This document shows, in pieces, positions 14,583 to 22,971 of a stretch of 64,000 bases of DNA (position 1 is the first letter of the stretch; every line of letters starts with the position of its first letter). The position numbers and the translations under genes are program-made. Below the pieces are notes generated by a model, which did not search any database, was not told the origin of the DNA, and saw only the letters and a list, made by a program, of their open reading frames with translations. Location: assembly GCF_040719375.1 (NCBI RefSeq), contig NZ_JBFDTP010000002.1, positions 682,001 to 746,000 of the forward strand, read 5' to 3'. Source of the stretch: Clostridium sp. AN503. GTDB taxonomy: Bacteria > Bacillota > Clostridia > Lachnospirales > Lachnospiraceae.

Positions 14583-17465
14583 ATGGGAGATACGTCCGAA
14601 AATTTGGTTATTAGAAAAGAAATTAGATCAATGAAAAAGATATCAAAACAGATCTGCCTGGGCATTTTAGCGCATGTAGACGCAGGAAAAACAACGCTTT
14701 CAGAGAGCATCCTGTACTTAACCGGCAGCATCAGGAAGCTGGGAAGGGTGGATAACCGGGATGCATACTTGGACAACTATGAGCTGGAGCGCGCCCGTGG
14801 GATCACCATATTCTCCAAACAGGCGGTGTTTGAGCTTCCGGATACCAGAGTGACGCTTTTGGACACGCCGGGACATGTGGATTTTTCTGCGGAGATGGAG
14901 CGGACGCTGCAGGTGCTGGACTATGCGGTGCTGGTAGTCAGCGGTGCGGACGGAGTCCAGGGACATACGGAAACCCTGTGGCAGCTTTTGAAACGTTATC
15001 AGGTACCGGTATTTTTATTTATCAACAAAATGGATCAGAACGGCACAGACCGCGAGGCGCTGATGGAGGATATCAGAAAGCGTCTGGATGAGAACTGCCT
15101 GGATTTTGGCGTGATGCATGGCGGCGGAATTTCTGATACCATGCAGGCAGGGGCAGATATCTCATTGGACTGGTGGGAAAATCTGGCTATGTGCGACGAC
15201 AGGGCGCTGGAGCTTTATCTGGAAAATGGTTCTGTGGAAGATGCGGATATCCGCAGGATGATCGGGGAACGGAAAGTCTTTCCCTGTTACTTTGGCTCTG
15301 CGTTAAAGCTCCAGGGTGTGGAGGAGCTGCTTGAGGGGATCGGCCGTTTTACATGCGGCAGGACCGGGCAGGAGGCTTTTGGCGCAAAGGTATTTAAGAT
15401 CTCAAGGGATGACCAGGGGAACCGGCTGACCCATATGAAGATCACAGGCGGAAGCCTGAAGGTAAAGGACATGCTCCCCGGAAAAGAGGAGGAAAAGATC
15501 AATCAGATCCGCGTGTATTCCGGGGCGAAATATGAGACGGTAAATGAGGCCGGACAGGGCATGGTATGTGCGGTGACAGGACCGGCGACCACCTATCCGG
15601 GCCAGGGGATCGGCGCGGAGGCCCAGTCGGAGCAGCCGCTTCTGGAGCCGGTGCTGACCTACCGTCTGGAGCTTCCCGAGGGCTGTGATGTTCATGGGAT
15701 GCTGAAAAACCTGCGGTTGCTGGAGGAGGAAGAGCCGCAGCTTCACATTGTCTGGGACGAGACCCTGGGAGAGATCCAGGCCCAGGTTATGGGAGAGGTG
15801 CAGATTGAGGTTTTAAAGAGCCTGATCCGGGAGCGGTTTGGCGCTGCGGTGGAGTTTGGCACGGGAAATATTGTATACAAAGAAACAATCTTAAAACCCG
15901 CAGAGGGAGTGGGGCATTTTGAACCGCTGCGCCATTATGCAGAGGTACACCTTCTCATGGAACCGGCGGAGCCTGGCAGCGGATTGCAGTTTGACGCCCG
16001 GTGCAGCGAAGACGTGCTGGACCGGAACTGGCAGCGCCTGATCCTGACCCATCTGGAGGAGAAACGTCACCGCGGCGTGCTGACAGGGGCGGAGATCACG
16101 GATATGCGTATAACGCTGATCGCGGGACGGGCGCACTTAAAACACACCGAGGGCGGGGATTTCAGACAGGCCACCTACCGGGCGGTTCGCCAGGGGCTTA
16201 GGGAAGCGGGCTGCCGTCTGCTGGAGCCGTTCTATACCTTCCGGCTGGAGGTGCCTGCGGAGAATGTGGGGCGCGCCATGGCGGATCTGGAACGGATGCA
16301 GGGCAGATTCGATCCTCCGGAGGCGGACGGGGAACGTATGGTGCTGCGGGGCAGCGCTCCGGTGGCCAGCATGCGGGATTATCAGATGGAGGTCATTTCC
16401 TATACGAAAGGGCGGGGGCGGCTTAATTGCTCTTTGAAAGGCTATTATCCATGCCACAATGAGGAGGAGATCGTTTCCGCGGCCGGGTACGACCCGGAGG
16501 CGGATCTGGACAACCCCACAGGTTCAGTGTTCTGTTCTCATGGTGCGGGATTCGTGGTGCCGTGGGATGAGGTGAAGGGCCATATGCATGTGGAAAGTCC
16601 GCTTGCAGCCGGGTCCTGGAATGGAGAGGATGACGCGGCGCTTACAGGAACTGCCCTTGCGGACGACAGTGGCGGGACTTCCTCCATGCGGTCGGGGAGG
16701 ACGGAAAACGGCATGTCCGGCGGTCTTCCTTTTGGGGCGGACGAGAAGGAGCTGGAGGCGATCTTTACCCGCACTTATGGAGAACAGAAGCGGCGGCTGC
16801 CGGGAGAGAGCGGACCGCGGAAGGTGACGTATCAGTCCGACAGAAAGGGCGGTTCCGGCAGCAGGGGGGCTGCGTCAACAGTACAGGGAGGTTCAAGTCT
16901 TGGAACGCCCGGTTATCTGAAGACCCAGACTGTGGGCGCCGATGAATATCTGTTGGTGGATGGCTACAATATCCTGTATGCATGGGATGATCTGCGGGAA
17001 CTGATGCAGGTGACGGTGGATGGAGCGCGTCACCGCCTGATGGATATTCTCTGCAATTACCAGGCTTACAGAAAATGCATCCTGATCGTGGTCTTTGACG
17101 CTTATAAGGTGGTGGGCGGCATCGGCAGCGCCCAGGATTACCACAATATCCATGTGGTCTATACGAAGGAGGCGGAGACCGCGGACCAGTACATTGAAAA
17201 ATTTGCACATCAGATGGGACGAAAATACCGGGTCACCGTGGCGACTTCTGATGGCCTGGAACAGCTTATCATCCGCGGACAGGGATGTCTTTTAATGTCT
17301 GCGAAGGACCTGCGGGAAGATGTGGAACGGGTGGGACGCCAGATCGAGGAAGACAAAGGACGCCTCCCCAAACCCGGAAAGAATTATCTGTTCCGGGATG
17401 TGGAGGCGGATATGGCAGAATACCTGGAGAAAATACGTCTGGGCGAACAGGCTTCTATAAAATAA
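14583..17465 (+). CDS. Tet(M)-like translational GTPase fused to a YacP/Rae1-type NYN nuclease
   Basis: 960 residues. Residues about 17-250 are an EF-G-type GTPase (P-loop AHVDAGKTT, switch II DTPGHVDF, NKMD). EF-G domains II-V follow to about 650, as in ribosomal protection proteins. After a low-complexity linker rich in Gly/Ser/Arg, a NYN domain begins near 788 with EYLLVDGYNILYAWDD (Asp793), VVFDAYK and VATSDGLEQ, the YacP pattern. B. subtilis YacP is Rae1, an A-site mRNA endonuclease. In Tet(M) the domain IV loop that displaces the drug reads SPVSTPADF; here the same place reads LKHTEGGDF, so tetracycline resistance is doubtful. Start at ATG 14583 rests on AAAGGGG inside a hairpin; ATG 14631 is an alternative without a good RBS. 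Its 3' end overlaps the opposing gene by 11 bases. Confidence 0.85.
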   Translation: MGDTSENLVIRKEIRSMKKISKQICLGILAHVDAGKTTLSESILYLTGSIRKLGRVDNRDAYLDNYELERARGITIFSKQAVFELPDTRVTLLDTPGHVDFSAEMERTLQVLDYAVLVVSGADGVQGHTETLWQLLKRYQVPVFLFINKMDQNGTDREALMEDIRKRLDENCLDFGVMHGGGISDTMQAGADISLDWWENLAMCDDRALELYLENGSVEDADIRRMIGERKVFPCYFGSALKLQGVEELLEGIGRFTCGRTGQEAFGAKVFKISRDDQGNRLTHMKITGGSLKVKDMLPGKEEEKINQIRVYSGAKYETVNEAGQGMVCAVTGPATTYPGQGIGAEAQSEQPLLEPVLTYRLELPEGCDVHGMLKNLRLLEEEEPQLHIVWDETLGEIQAQVMGEVQIEVLKSLIRERFGAAVEFGTGNIVYKETILKPAEGVGHFEPLRHYAEVHLLMEPAEPGSGLQFDARCSEDVLDRNWQRLILTHLEEKRHRGVLTGAEITDMRITLIAGRAHLKHTEGGDFRQATYRAVRQGLREAGCRLLEPFYTFRLEVPAENVGRAMADLERMQGRFDPPEADGERMVLRGSAPVASMRDYQMEVISYTKGRGRLNCSLKGYYPCHNEEEIVSAAGYDPEADLDNPTGSVFCSHGAGFVVPWDEVKGHMHVESPLAAGSWNGEDDAALTGTALADDSGGTSSMRSGRTENGMSGGLPFGADEKELEAIFTRTYGEQKRRLPGESGPRKVTYQSDRKGGSGSRGAASTVQGGSSLGTPGYLKTQTVGADEYLLVDGYNILYAWDDLRELMQVTVDGARHRLMDILCNYQAYRKCILIVVFDAYKVVGGIGSAQDYHNIHVVYTKEAETADQYIEKFAHQMGRKYRVTVATSDGLEQLIIRGQGCLLMSAKDLREDVERVGRQIEEDKGRLPKPGKNYLFRDVEADMAEYLEKIRLGEQASIK

Positions 17466-18249
17466 ACATCCGTGCCCGCAGCAGGTCGTCCATGGTACTG
17501 CTGGTATAAGATACGGTATAGGCATCCAGCTGCACCACACCGGGGTAGTAGGATGCCCGTTTTGCTTTAAAGTGGTCCTTAAAACAGATCTCCATGGTAA
17601 TGGTCCCGGGTACGTCCAGATGGCATTTGCTGCGGTTCCTCAAGCCCTGCTCTGCGCATTCGCGGATCAGCTTTTGGGCGCGGATGGGGGCGAGATTGAT
17701 GGTGGCGCTGCCCATCCCTTCTTTTACAGCTGCGGTGGTGATCTCAGGATCAAAGCCTCTGACGTGTTCGCAGAGCATCTTATCTCCGCTTAAGAATACG
17801 GACGGGACGCCCAAGTCTGCGGCGGCGTAGGCGTGGATCAGAAATTCAGACGCCAGTACGCCGTTATATTTCACCCAGTTGTTGCCGCGGTTCATAGTGT
17901 GGCTCAAAGGACTGCCGTCCAGTCCGGCGGGAGAGTGGTACCCTACGTACATCACCGCGTCAAAGGAGGAATCCAGCCCTCCCAGCATGGAGATCGGCTC
18001 GCAGGTCCAGTCGCTTATGATCTTTACTTCCTCCGGAAACAGGGATATGTCCATATTCCGCCCGCTGTCGTGGGCGTCTTTCACATAGATTTCCGTAGCG
18101 CCGGCGGCCAGGGCGCCTTCGCAGGCGGCAACCGCTTCCAGCGTCATCTCCCGGGCCAGAGGGGCATGTTCAAAATGCCCCAGGTTGGTAGAGGCCCAGG
18201 AGGTAGAACCGGAAATACCTTCAAAATCCACACTGATATATACTTTCAT
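17455..18249 (-). CDS. M55-family D-aminopeptidase (DppA-like)
   Basis: 264 residues beginning MKVYISVDFEGISGSTSW, the metal-binding signature of M55 D-aminopeptidases, with further ligands in VKDAHDSGRNMD and VMYVGYHSPAG. This is about the normal length of DppA (around 275). DppA is a decameric zinc enzyme that splits D-amino-acid dipeptides such as D-Ala-D-Ala, usually feeding on peptidoglycan fragments. Start ATG 18249 has AAAGGATC upstream. The gene overlaps the end of the GTPase gene tail to tail. No dipeptide transporter lies beside it, so the biological substrate is open. Confidence 0.9.
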   Translation of the reverse strand: MKVYISVDFEGISGSTSWASTNLGHFEHAPLAREMTLEAVAACEGALAAGATEIYVKDAHDSGRNMDISLFPEEVKIISDWTCEPISMLGGLDSSFDAVMYVGYHSPAGLDGSPLSHTMNRGNNWVKYNGVLASEFLIHAYAAADLGVPSVFLSGDKMLCEHVRGFDPEITTAAVKEGMGSATINLAPIRAQKLIRECAEQGLRNRSKCHLDVPGTITMEICFKDHFKAKRASYYPGVVQLDAYTVSYTSSTMDDLLRARMFIL

Positions 18250-18275
18250 GTCAAATGATCCTTTCTTATATATGT

Positions 18276-19688
18276 CTATGCCTGCATTTCATGTTTAGCA
18301 AGGATGCTGCGCGCTACGCTGATTCCGTTGGCGGACGCCTGCTGAAGCCCGCGGGTGACAGACGCCCCGTCGCCAACCGCCCGGAGGCCGTCTATGCTGG
18401 TTTCAAAATCGGAGTTTACGACGACCTTGTTGGAGTAGAATTTTACTTCTACGCCGTAAAGAAGAGTCTCGTCGCTTGCGATGCCGGGCGTGACCTTATC
18501 AAGGGCCAGCAGCATTTCCCTGATATCCACCATGATGCGGTGCGGGAACACCAGGGATAAGTCGCCTGGTACGGCGTCTTTCAGCGTGGGGATCAGGTTG
18601 TTGCGGCAGAGACGTTCCTCGGTGGTGCGTCGTCCGCGTTCAAAATCCCCGAAGGTCTGGACCATGATCTTGCCGTCGCAGAGCATGTTGGACAGCTGGG
18701 CCACGTGCTTGCCGTATTCGATCGGTGTCTTAAACGGTTTTGTAAAGTTTTTGGACACCAGCAGGGCAAAGTTGGTGTTGTTGGTCTTGTAATCTTTGGA
18801 TTTGTAGGCGTGTCCGTTGACCACCGCCAGCCCGTTCTCATAGTATTCGGTTGCCACCTCCCCGGAAGGGTTGGTACAGAACGTCCGCACCTTGTCGTCG
18901 AAGGTGGGAGTGTAGTAGACCAGCTTTGCCTCATAAAGGTTCTCGTTGAGGAATTTCATCACCTCATCGCGGACCTCTACCCGGACTCCGATATCTACGG
19001 TGCCCACCTGGGTCTCGATCCCATGATCCTGGCAGATGTGGGAGAACCAGTCGGAGCCCTCCCGCCCGATGGCGGAAACCACCTCCGGCGCACAGTACAC
19101 CTCGTCCTTGTTCGTGACAACGCCTGTTACGCGTCCGTCATCGATCAGGATATCCCTGACCATGGTGTTAAACTCGATCTGGACCCCGCGCTCCAGAAGA
19201 TGCTCCTGAAGGCGGGTGTAGATCTTGTAGCCTTCCTCAGTACCCAAGTGGCGGATGGGGCATTCGATGAGCTTTAGGTTGGCGCCGATGGCTTTGCGGC
19301 GGATGGCCTCGATCTCCTTCTGCTTGTCGACGCCGTAGACATTCTGATCGGCTCCGAACTGTAAATAGATGTTGTCGGATTCTTTTAAAAGCTCCACTGT
19401 CTTATCGTAGCCCAGAATCTCCGGCAGGTTGCCGCCCACATCGGGAGAGAGCGAGAGCTTTCCGTCAGAAAATGCGCCTGCTCCTGCAAAGCCGGTGGTG
19501 ATGGAGCAGGGCTTGCATCCAACGCAGACCCTGGTAGTGCGCTTGGGACAGTTTCGTTTCTCGATCGGGCGTCCTTTTTCGATCATCAGGATGTTCATTT
19601 CAGGGCGCTTATGGATCAACTCATAGGCGCAGAAAATGCCGGATGGGCCGGCACCGATGATGATGACATCATATTCCTTTTTATTCAC
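18276..19688 (-). CDS. FAD-dependent NAD(P)-type dehydrogenase family protein
   Basis: About 470 residues. N-terminal dinucleotide fold YDVIIIGAGPSGIFCAYEL, then Cys-rich RTTRVCVGCKPCSITTGF and GAGAFSDGKLSL, and a C-terminal FAD contact LRAVGDGASVTRGLQQ. This is the widespread 'NAD(P)/FAD-dependent oxidoreductase' family of anaerobes with no settled reaction. GTG 19688 is taken as the start because it gives V(M)NKKEYDVIIIG with AAAGGA upstream; the open frame runs back to 19760 without a good RBS. It lies 26 bases upstream of the M55 gene on the same strand, so the two are likely one transcript. Confidence 0.82.
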   Translation of the reverse strand: MNKKEYDVIIIGAGPSGIFCAYELIHKRPEMNILMIEKGRPIEKRNCPKRTTRVCVGCKPCSITTGFAGAGAFSDGKLSLSPDVGGNLPEILGYDKTVELLKESDNIYLQFGADQNVYGVDKQKEIEAIRRKAIGANLKLIECPIRHLGTEEGYKIYTRLQEHLLERGVQIEFNTMVRDILIDDGRVTGVVTNKDEVYCAPEVVSAIGREGSDWFSHICQDHGIETQVGTVDIGVRVEVRDEVMKFLNENLYEAKLVYYTPTFDDKVRTFCTNPSGEVATEYYENGLAVVNGHAYKSKDYKTNNTNFALLVSKNFTKPFKTPIEYGKHVAQLSNMLCDGKIMVQTFGDFERGRRTTEERLCRNNLIPTLKDAVPGDLSLVFPHRIMVDIREMLLALDKVTPGIASDETLLYGVEVKFYSNKVVVNSDFETSIDGLRAVGDGASVTRGLQQASANGISVARSILAKHEMQA

Positions 19689-19832
19689 GTTTATTTTATC
19701 CTTTTTGGGCGTTATTTGAACCGGTAACGATCCATGCCCTCTATTATGAAATATTAGCATAAACAGGGCGGGGATGCAAGGAAACTATGAGGCGGGAGAG
19801 CGGCAAATTTTATAATAACCGCAGAAAAAAAT

Positions 19833-19861
19833 TTGATTTTTTAGTTTGGATTAGATATAAT
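19833..19861 (+). promoter_or_regulatory. Promoter of the type III antitoxin RNA
   Basis: TTGATT (19833-19838) and TATAAT (19856-19861), spaced by 17 bases, in an AT-rich stretch just before the repeat RNA. Confidence 0.75.
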
Positions 19862-19867
19862 GAAAAC

Positions 19868-19990
19868 ACAGACAGAGATGCCTGTACCATGGTTAGAGCG
19901 TCCATATAAAATGTTCGTTTAAAAGCGGTAGATTGTCCAGTTAAAACAATCGGTTAATCATAGTGGGTGGAGCAATCCACCCGCTTTTCA
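19868..19990 (+). ncRNA. Degenerate type III antitoxin repeat RNA (ToxI/CptI-like)
   Basis: Between the promoter and the internal terminator, two units starting GTCCA (19899 and 19934) lie 35 bases apart, each with a following A-rich run and a G-rich end. A period of 34-36 bases is typical of ToxI, AntiQ and CptI repeats, which fold into pseudoknots and inhibit the toxin. Only about two units are recognisable, and they differ from each other at many places, so the array looks worn. Position, promoter, terminator and the following toxin remnant match the type III order exactly. Confidence 0.6.
19962..19990 (+). terminator. Internal terminator between antitoxin repeats and toxin
   Basis: GGGTGGA (19965-19971), loop GCAA, TCCACCC (19976-19982), then a T-rich run. 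In type III loci a weak terminator here sets the ratio of antitoxin RNA to toxin mRNA. Confidence 0.85.
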
Positions 19991-20003
19991 TTTTGGAGGC
20001 ATT

Positions 20004-20428
20004 ATGGATTGGTACATTGTGGACGATATGATTCCCGTGTGGGTTATGTGGATTATGGAGAACGATTGAAGCTTCATGTGGGAATTATTCTTAATATCGG
20101 CAGTTTTCGTTATTATGTTCCTATTTCTTCTGCGAAACCCAAACACAAGAAGATGTTAAATAGTCTGGATTTTCAAAAACTTCAAGACAGATCCAACGGA
20201 TATCTCTATGCAGTACTGAATATCAACAACATGATTCCAGTTCCTGATCAGTGTGTTACCCAGCTAAAATATAATCAGGTAGAATGTTTCCGCTCTTTTT
20301 CCAGTGATAAAGAGAAGACGGACTACATTTATCTGCTTCAAAAAGAAAAAGCCATAATTGATGAGATGCAGGATATTGACGATATAAGTTTCCAGTCTTG
20401 CAAAACTGTTCGAAATAAAGTACAATAA
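20004..20428 (+). pseudogene. ToxN/AbiQ-family type III toxin, inactivated
   Basis: The true start is ATG 20004 behind GGAGG (19995-19999), giving MDWYIVDD, the normal beginning of Lachnospiraceae ToxN-like toxins. The frame then fails at TGA 20067. From 20024 the other frame reads RYDSRVGYVDYGERLKLHVG, ISSAKPKHKKM, SLDFQKLQ, AVLNINNMIPVP and EKTDYIYLLQKEKAIID, the ToxN core. A short stretch (about eight codons plus a frame change) has therefore been deleted between DWYIV and RYDSR. The C-terminus also ends early; the usual last 20-30 residues are missing. Such toxins are endoribonucleases that cut their own antitoxin RNA and mRNA and often abort phage infection. This copy should be dead. Confidence 0.85.
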
Positions 20429-20520
20429 TTTTGAATCGTCAATTTTTAAACAAAATATGACGAGAGACAGTATATCAATGGACCGGGAGACTGGTCGTTA
20501 AATAAAAAGGAGATTTCATC

Positions 20521-22062
20521 ATGAGCAAGAAACCAGTTGTATTAATGATTCTCGATGGATATGGACTCAACGACAATTGCGAGGCAAATGCAGTCTGTGA
20601 GGGCAGGACTCCGGTTATGGATCAGCTTATGAGCCAGTGCCCGTTTGTAAAAGGACAGGCCAGCGGTCTGGCGGTAGGGCTTCCGGAGGGCCAGATGGGC
20701 AACTCTGAGGTCGGACATCTGAACATGGGCGCAGGCCGCATTGTATACCAGGAGCTGACCCGCATCACCAAATCCATAAAAGACGGTGATTTCTTCACGA
20801 ATCCGGCATTTTTGGAGGCGGTGGAGAACTGCAGGAAGAACGACTCCGCCCTGCATTTGTTTGGTCTGGTTTCCGATGGCGGCGTTCACAGCCATCTCAC
20901 CCATATCTTTGGGCTTCTGGAGCTGGCTAAGAGGAATGGTCTGGAGAAAGTATATGTTCACTGCTTCCTGGACGGCCGTGACACCCCGCCGACCTCCGGC
21001 AAGGAATATGTTGCACAGCTGGAAGCGAAGATGGCGGAGCTGGGAGTAGGCAAGGTGGCAACCGTATCAGGCCGTTATTATGCGATGGACCGTGACAAGA
21101 ACTGGGACCGCGTAAAGCTTGCCTATGACGCCATGACGAAGAGCGAGGGCACCCGCAGCGACAGCGCCACCGGCGCGATCCAGGCGTCCTATGATGAGGG
21201 AAAGACCGATGAGTTTGTGGCTCCGACCGTTATCACCGAAAACGGCGCTCCGGTAGCGGCGATCCAGAACGACGATTCCATTATCTTCTACAATTTCCGC
21301 CCGGACCGTGCCAGAGAGATGACCCGCGCATTCTGCGATGACCAGTTCGACGGTTTTGACCGCGGTGACCGTGTGAAGACGACCTATGTGTGCTTTACCG
21401 ATTACGATGAGACCATCGGCAACAAGCTGGTTGCATTTGTGAAGGAGAGCATTACCAATACCTTCGGGGAATTCCTTGCAGCACACGATATGAAGCAGGC
21501 CAGGATCGCTGAGACGGAGAAGTACGCACACGTGACCTTCTTCTTCAACGGCGGCATAGAGGAGCCGAACAAGGGCGAGGACCGTTTCCTGATCCCGTCC
21601 CCGAAGGAGGTTCCGACCTATGACTTAAAGCCTGAGATGAGCGCGCCGGCAGTCTGCGACAAGCTGGTTGAGTGCATCAAGTCCGGCGAATACGATGTGA
21701 TCATCATCAACTTTGCAAATCCGGATATGGTGGGTCATACCGGTGTTGAGGCCGCGGCGATCAAGGCGATCGAGACCGTGGACGCATGTGTTGGGAAGGC
21801 TGTGGATGCGATTAAGGAAGTGGACGGCGTGATGTTTATCTGTGCGGACCACGGCAACGCGGAGCAGCTGGTGGATTATCAGACCGGCGAGCCGTTTACT
21901 GCTCATACCACCAATCCGGTTCCGTTTATCCTGGTGAATGCAGACCCGTCCGTTAAGCTGAGAGAGGGCGGATGCCTGGCAGATATCGCTCCGACTTTGA
22001 TCGAGCTGATGGGAATGGAGCAGCCGAAGGAGATGAGTGGGGAGTCTTTGATCGTAAAATAA
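20521..22062 (+). CDS. gpmI: 2,3-bisphosphoglycerate-independent phosphoglycerate mutase
   Basis: 513 residues, the normal length. The phospho-enzyme serine is Ser62 in QMGNSEVGHLNMGAG; the metal sites are in VLMILDGYGLN, NFANPDMVGHTG and FICADHGNAEQL. It interconverts 3- and 2-phosphoglycerate in glycolysis using two manganese ions. Start ATG 20521 behind AAAAGGAG. It is followed by a long-stem terminator and stands as a single gene here, not next to pgk or tpi. Codon use is strongly biased, as expected for a highly expressed glycolytic gene, in contrast to the toxin remnant before it and the AT-rich XRE module after it. Confidence 0.97.
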   Translation: MSKKPVVLMILDGYGLNDNCEANAVCEGRTPVMDQLMSQCPFVKGQASGLAVGLPEGQMGNSEVGHLNMGAGRIVYQELTRITKSIKDGDFFTNPAFLEAVENCRKNDSALHLFGLVSDGGVHSHLTHIFGLLELAKRNGLEKVYVHCFLDGRDTPPTSGKEYVAQLEAKMAELGVGKVATVSGRYYAMDRDKNWDRVKLAYDAMTKSEGTRSDSATGAIQASYDEGKTDEFVAPTVITENGAPVAAIQNDDSIIFYNFRPDRAREMTRAFCDDQFDGFDRGDRVKTTYVCFTDYDETIGNKLVAFVKESITNTFGEFLAAHDMKQARIAETEKYAHVTFFFNGGIEEPNKGEDRFLIPSPKEVPTYDLKPEMSAPAVCDKLVECIKSGEYDVIIINFANPDMVGHTGVEAAAIKAIETVDACVGKAVDAIKEVDGVMFICADHGNAEQLVDYQTGEPFTAHTTNPVPFILVNADPSVKLREGGCLADIAPTLIELMGMEQPKEMSGESLIVK

Positions 22063-22086
22063 GACGTTTCCAAAAGTTGATATAAC

Positions 22087-22160
22087 AAGGCCGGGGCCAT
22101 GTGCCTATCGGACAGCACTAAATATGTGTTGGCTGATGGATACATGACCCCGGCTTTACT
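22087..22160 (+). terminator. Terminator of gpmI
   Basis: AAGGCCGGGGCCATGT (22087-22102) pairs with ACATGACCCCGGCTT (22142-22156) with one or two mismatches; a 39-base loop and a modest T run follow. Confidence 0.65.
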
Positions 22161-22199
22161 ATGTCTTTTACTATGTCTGTGACCGGCGCTGTGTGAGGC

Positions 22200-22460
22200 T
22201 TAGTCGAGATGGGACTGGAATTCGTTCTTAAGGCCGTGGAAAAAGGCATTGAAATCTGACTTGAAAATTAACGAAAGTGCAACCAGTTCGCTGACTCGGA
22301 TATTCATGCGGTTCGTTTCTAATTTTGCATAGGTGCTTTTGGAAATGTCGAGTCCCATGAGGTGCAGTTTTGCGACGACCTCGTCTTGTGTAAGGTGGGT
22401 TTCGCGCCGCAGTTGTTGGATGTTTTGCCCAATATCCATATCGGGACGCAGCTTTTGCAT
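22200..22460 (-). CDS. Small XRE-family HTH regulator
   Basis: 86 residues, one Cro/C1-type helix-turn-helix: IGQNIQQLRRETHLTQDEVV, then LDISKSTYAKLETNRMNIRV. No effector domain. Start ATG 22460 behind GGAGGTAACC. Its 5' region carries two identical 16-base palindromes, and a gene of unknown function is transcribed away from it, so it most likely represses itself and that partner. The region is poorer in GC than its neighbours and ends in strong terminators on both sides, which suggests a self-contained insertion. Confidence 0.88.
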   Translation of the reverse strand: MQKLRPDMDIGQNIQQLRRETHLTQDEVVAKLHLMGLDISKSTYAKLETNRMNIRVSELVALSLIFKSDFNAFFHGLKNEFQSHLD

Positions 22461-22478
22461 AATGGTTACCTCCTGGAG

Positions 22479-22547
22479 TTTCGTAATAACGAAATATATT
22501 GTTGATTTTAAAACGCACAGGTTTTATAATGTTTCGTAATAACGAAA
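22479..22547 (+). promoter_or_regulatory. Divergent promoter region with two identical 16-bp operators
   Basis: TTTCGTAATAACGAAA occurs at 22479-22494 and again at 22532-22547, each a perfect 6+4+6 palindrome, centre to centre 53 bases (about five helical turns). Between them, TTGATT (22502-22507) and TATAAT (22525-22530), 17 bases apart, form a strong promoter for the plus-strand gene. The second operator covers its start site, the first lies 19 bases before the XRE start codon. Confidence 0.85.
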
Positions 22548-22564
22548 TTTACAGGAGAGTATGA

Positions 22565-22891
22565 ATGGAGAAAGCAGATATTGAGAGACGACTTTTTTGT
22601 TATATGTGCGGAACCGAATTGGCAGAGAAAATGACTGTGGATAGAGGACTGACATATGAGGAGTTTGATCAGGTTGTTTATATTCTTATGCAGCTTAAAT
22701 TTTATGGTTTGTTGCTTGATGTATGGAATGAGTATTATGATCACTTTAAGTTAGAAATAGAGAATCTGAATGAATTAATAGATCAATCAGAAGAGGAGCA
22801 TATAAAATACACATTGTGGCTAAAAGAGTTTTGCGACCATGCACCATCACGGAAAATGAAAAAAATCTTGAAGGAAATATTTGAGTTGTAG
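22565..22891 (+). CDS. Small protein of unknown function in XRE module
   Basis: 108 residues, acidic and mostly helical by look, with a single CxxC pair near the start (CYMCGTELAEKM) and a charged helix EIENLNELIDQSEEEHIKY. No domain recognised. Start ATG 22565 with AGGAGA upstream. It is transcribed from the strong promoter between the two XRE operators, so it should be tightly controlled. It could be a toxin, an antirepressor or a host-take-over protein; nothing in the sequence decides between these. It is markedly AT-rich against its surroundings. Confidence 0.6.
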   Translation: MEKADIERRLFCYMCGTELAEKMTVDRGLTYEEFDQVVYILMQLKFYGLLLDVWNEYYDHFKLEIENLNELIDQSEEEHIKYTLWLKEFCDHAPSRKMKKILKEIFEL

Positions 22892-22911
22892 TAAAAGAAC
22901 GGTTCTAACAA

Positions 22912-22958
22912 AAACAGGCACTGCCGTGTGAAACTGTATCACTTGGCAGTGCCTGTTT
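22912..22958. terminator. Bidirectional terminator
   Basis: AAACAGGCACTGCC (22912-22925) and GGCAGTGCCTGTTT (22945-22958) form a perfect 14-bp stem that ends in T on either strand, serving the small plus-strand gene and the minus-strand zinc-ribbon gene. Confidence 0.88.
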
Positions 22959-22971
22959 CGTATACCCCTGT

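Noticed and set aside
14583..17465. Tetracycline resistance gene tet(M)/tet(W) type
   Set aside because: The GTPase part is similar, but the drug-displacing loop is changed and a nuclease domain is fused; calling it a resistance gene would be unsafe.
19967..20003. Upstream start for the toxin remnant
   Set aside because: The open frame begins inside the terminator hairpin; the real start with an RBS is ATG 20004, in another frame.
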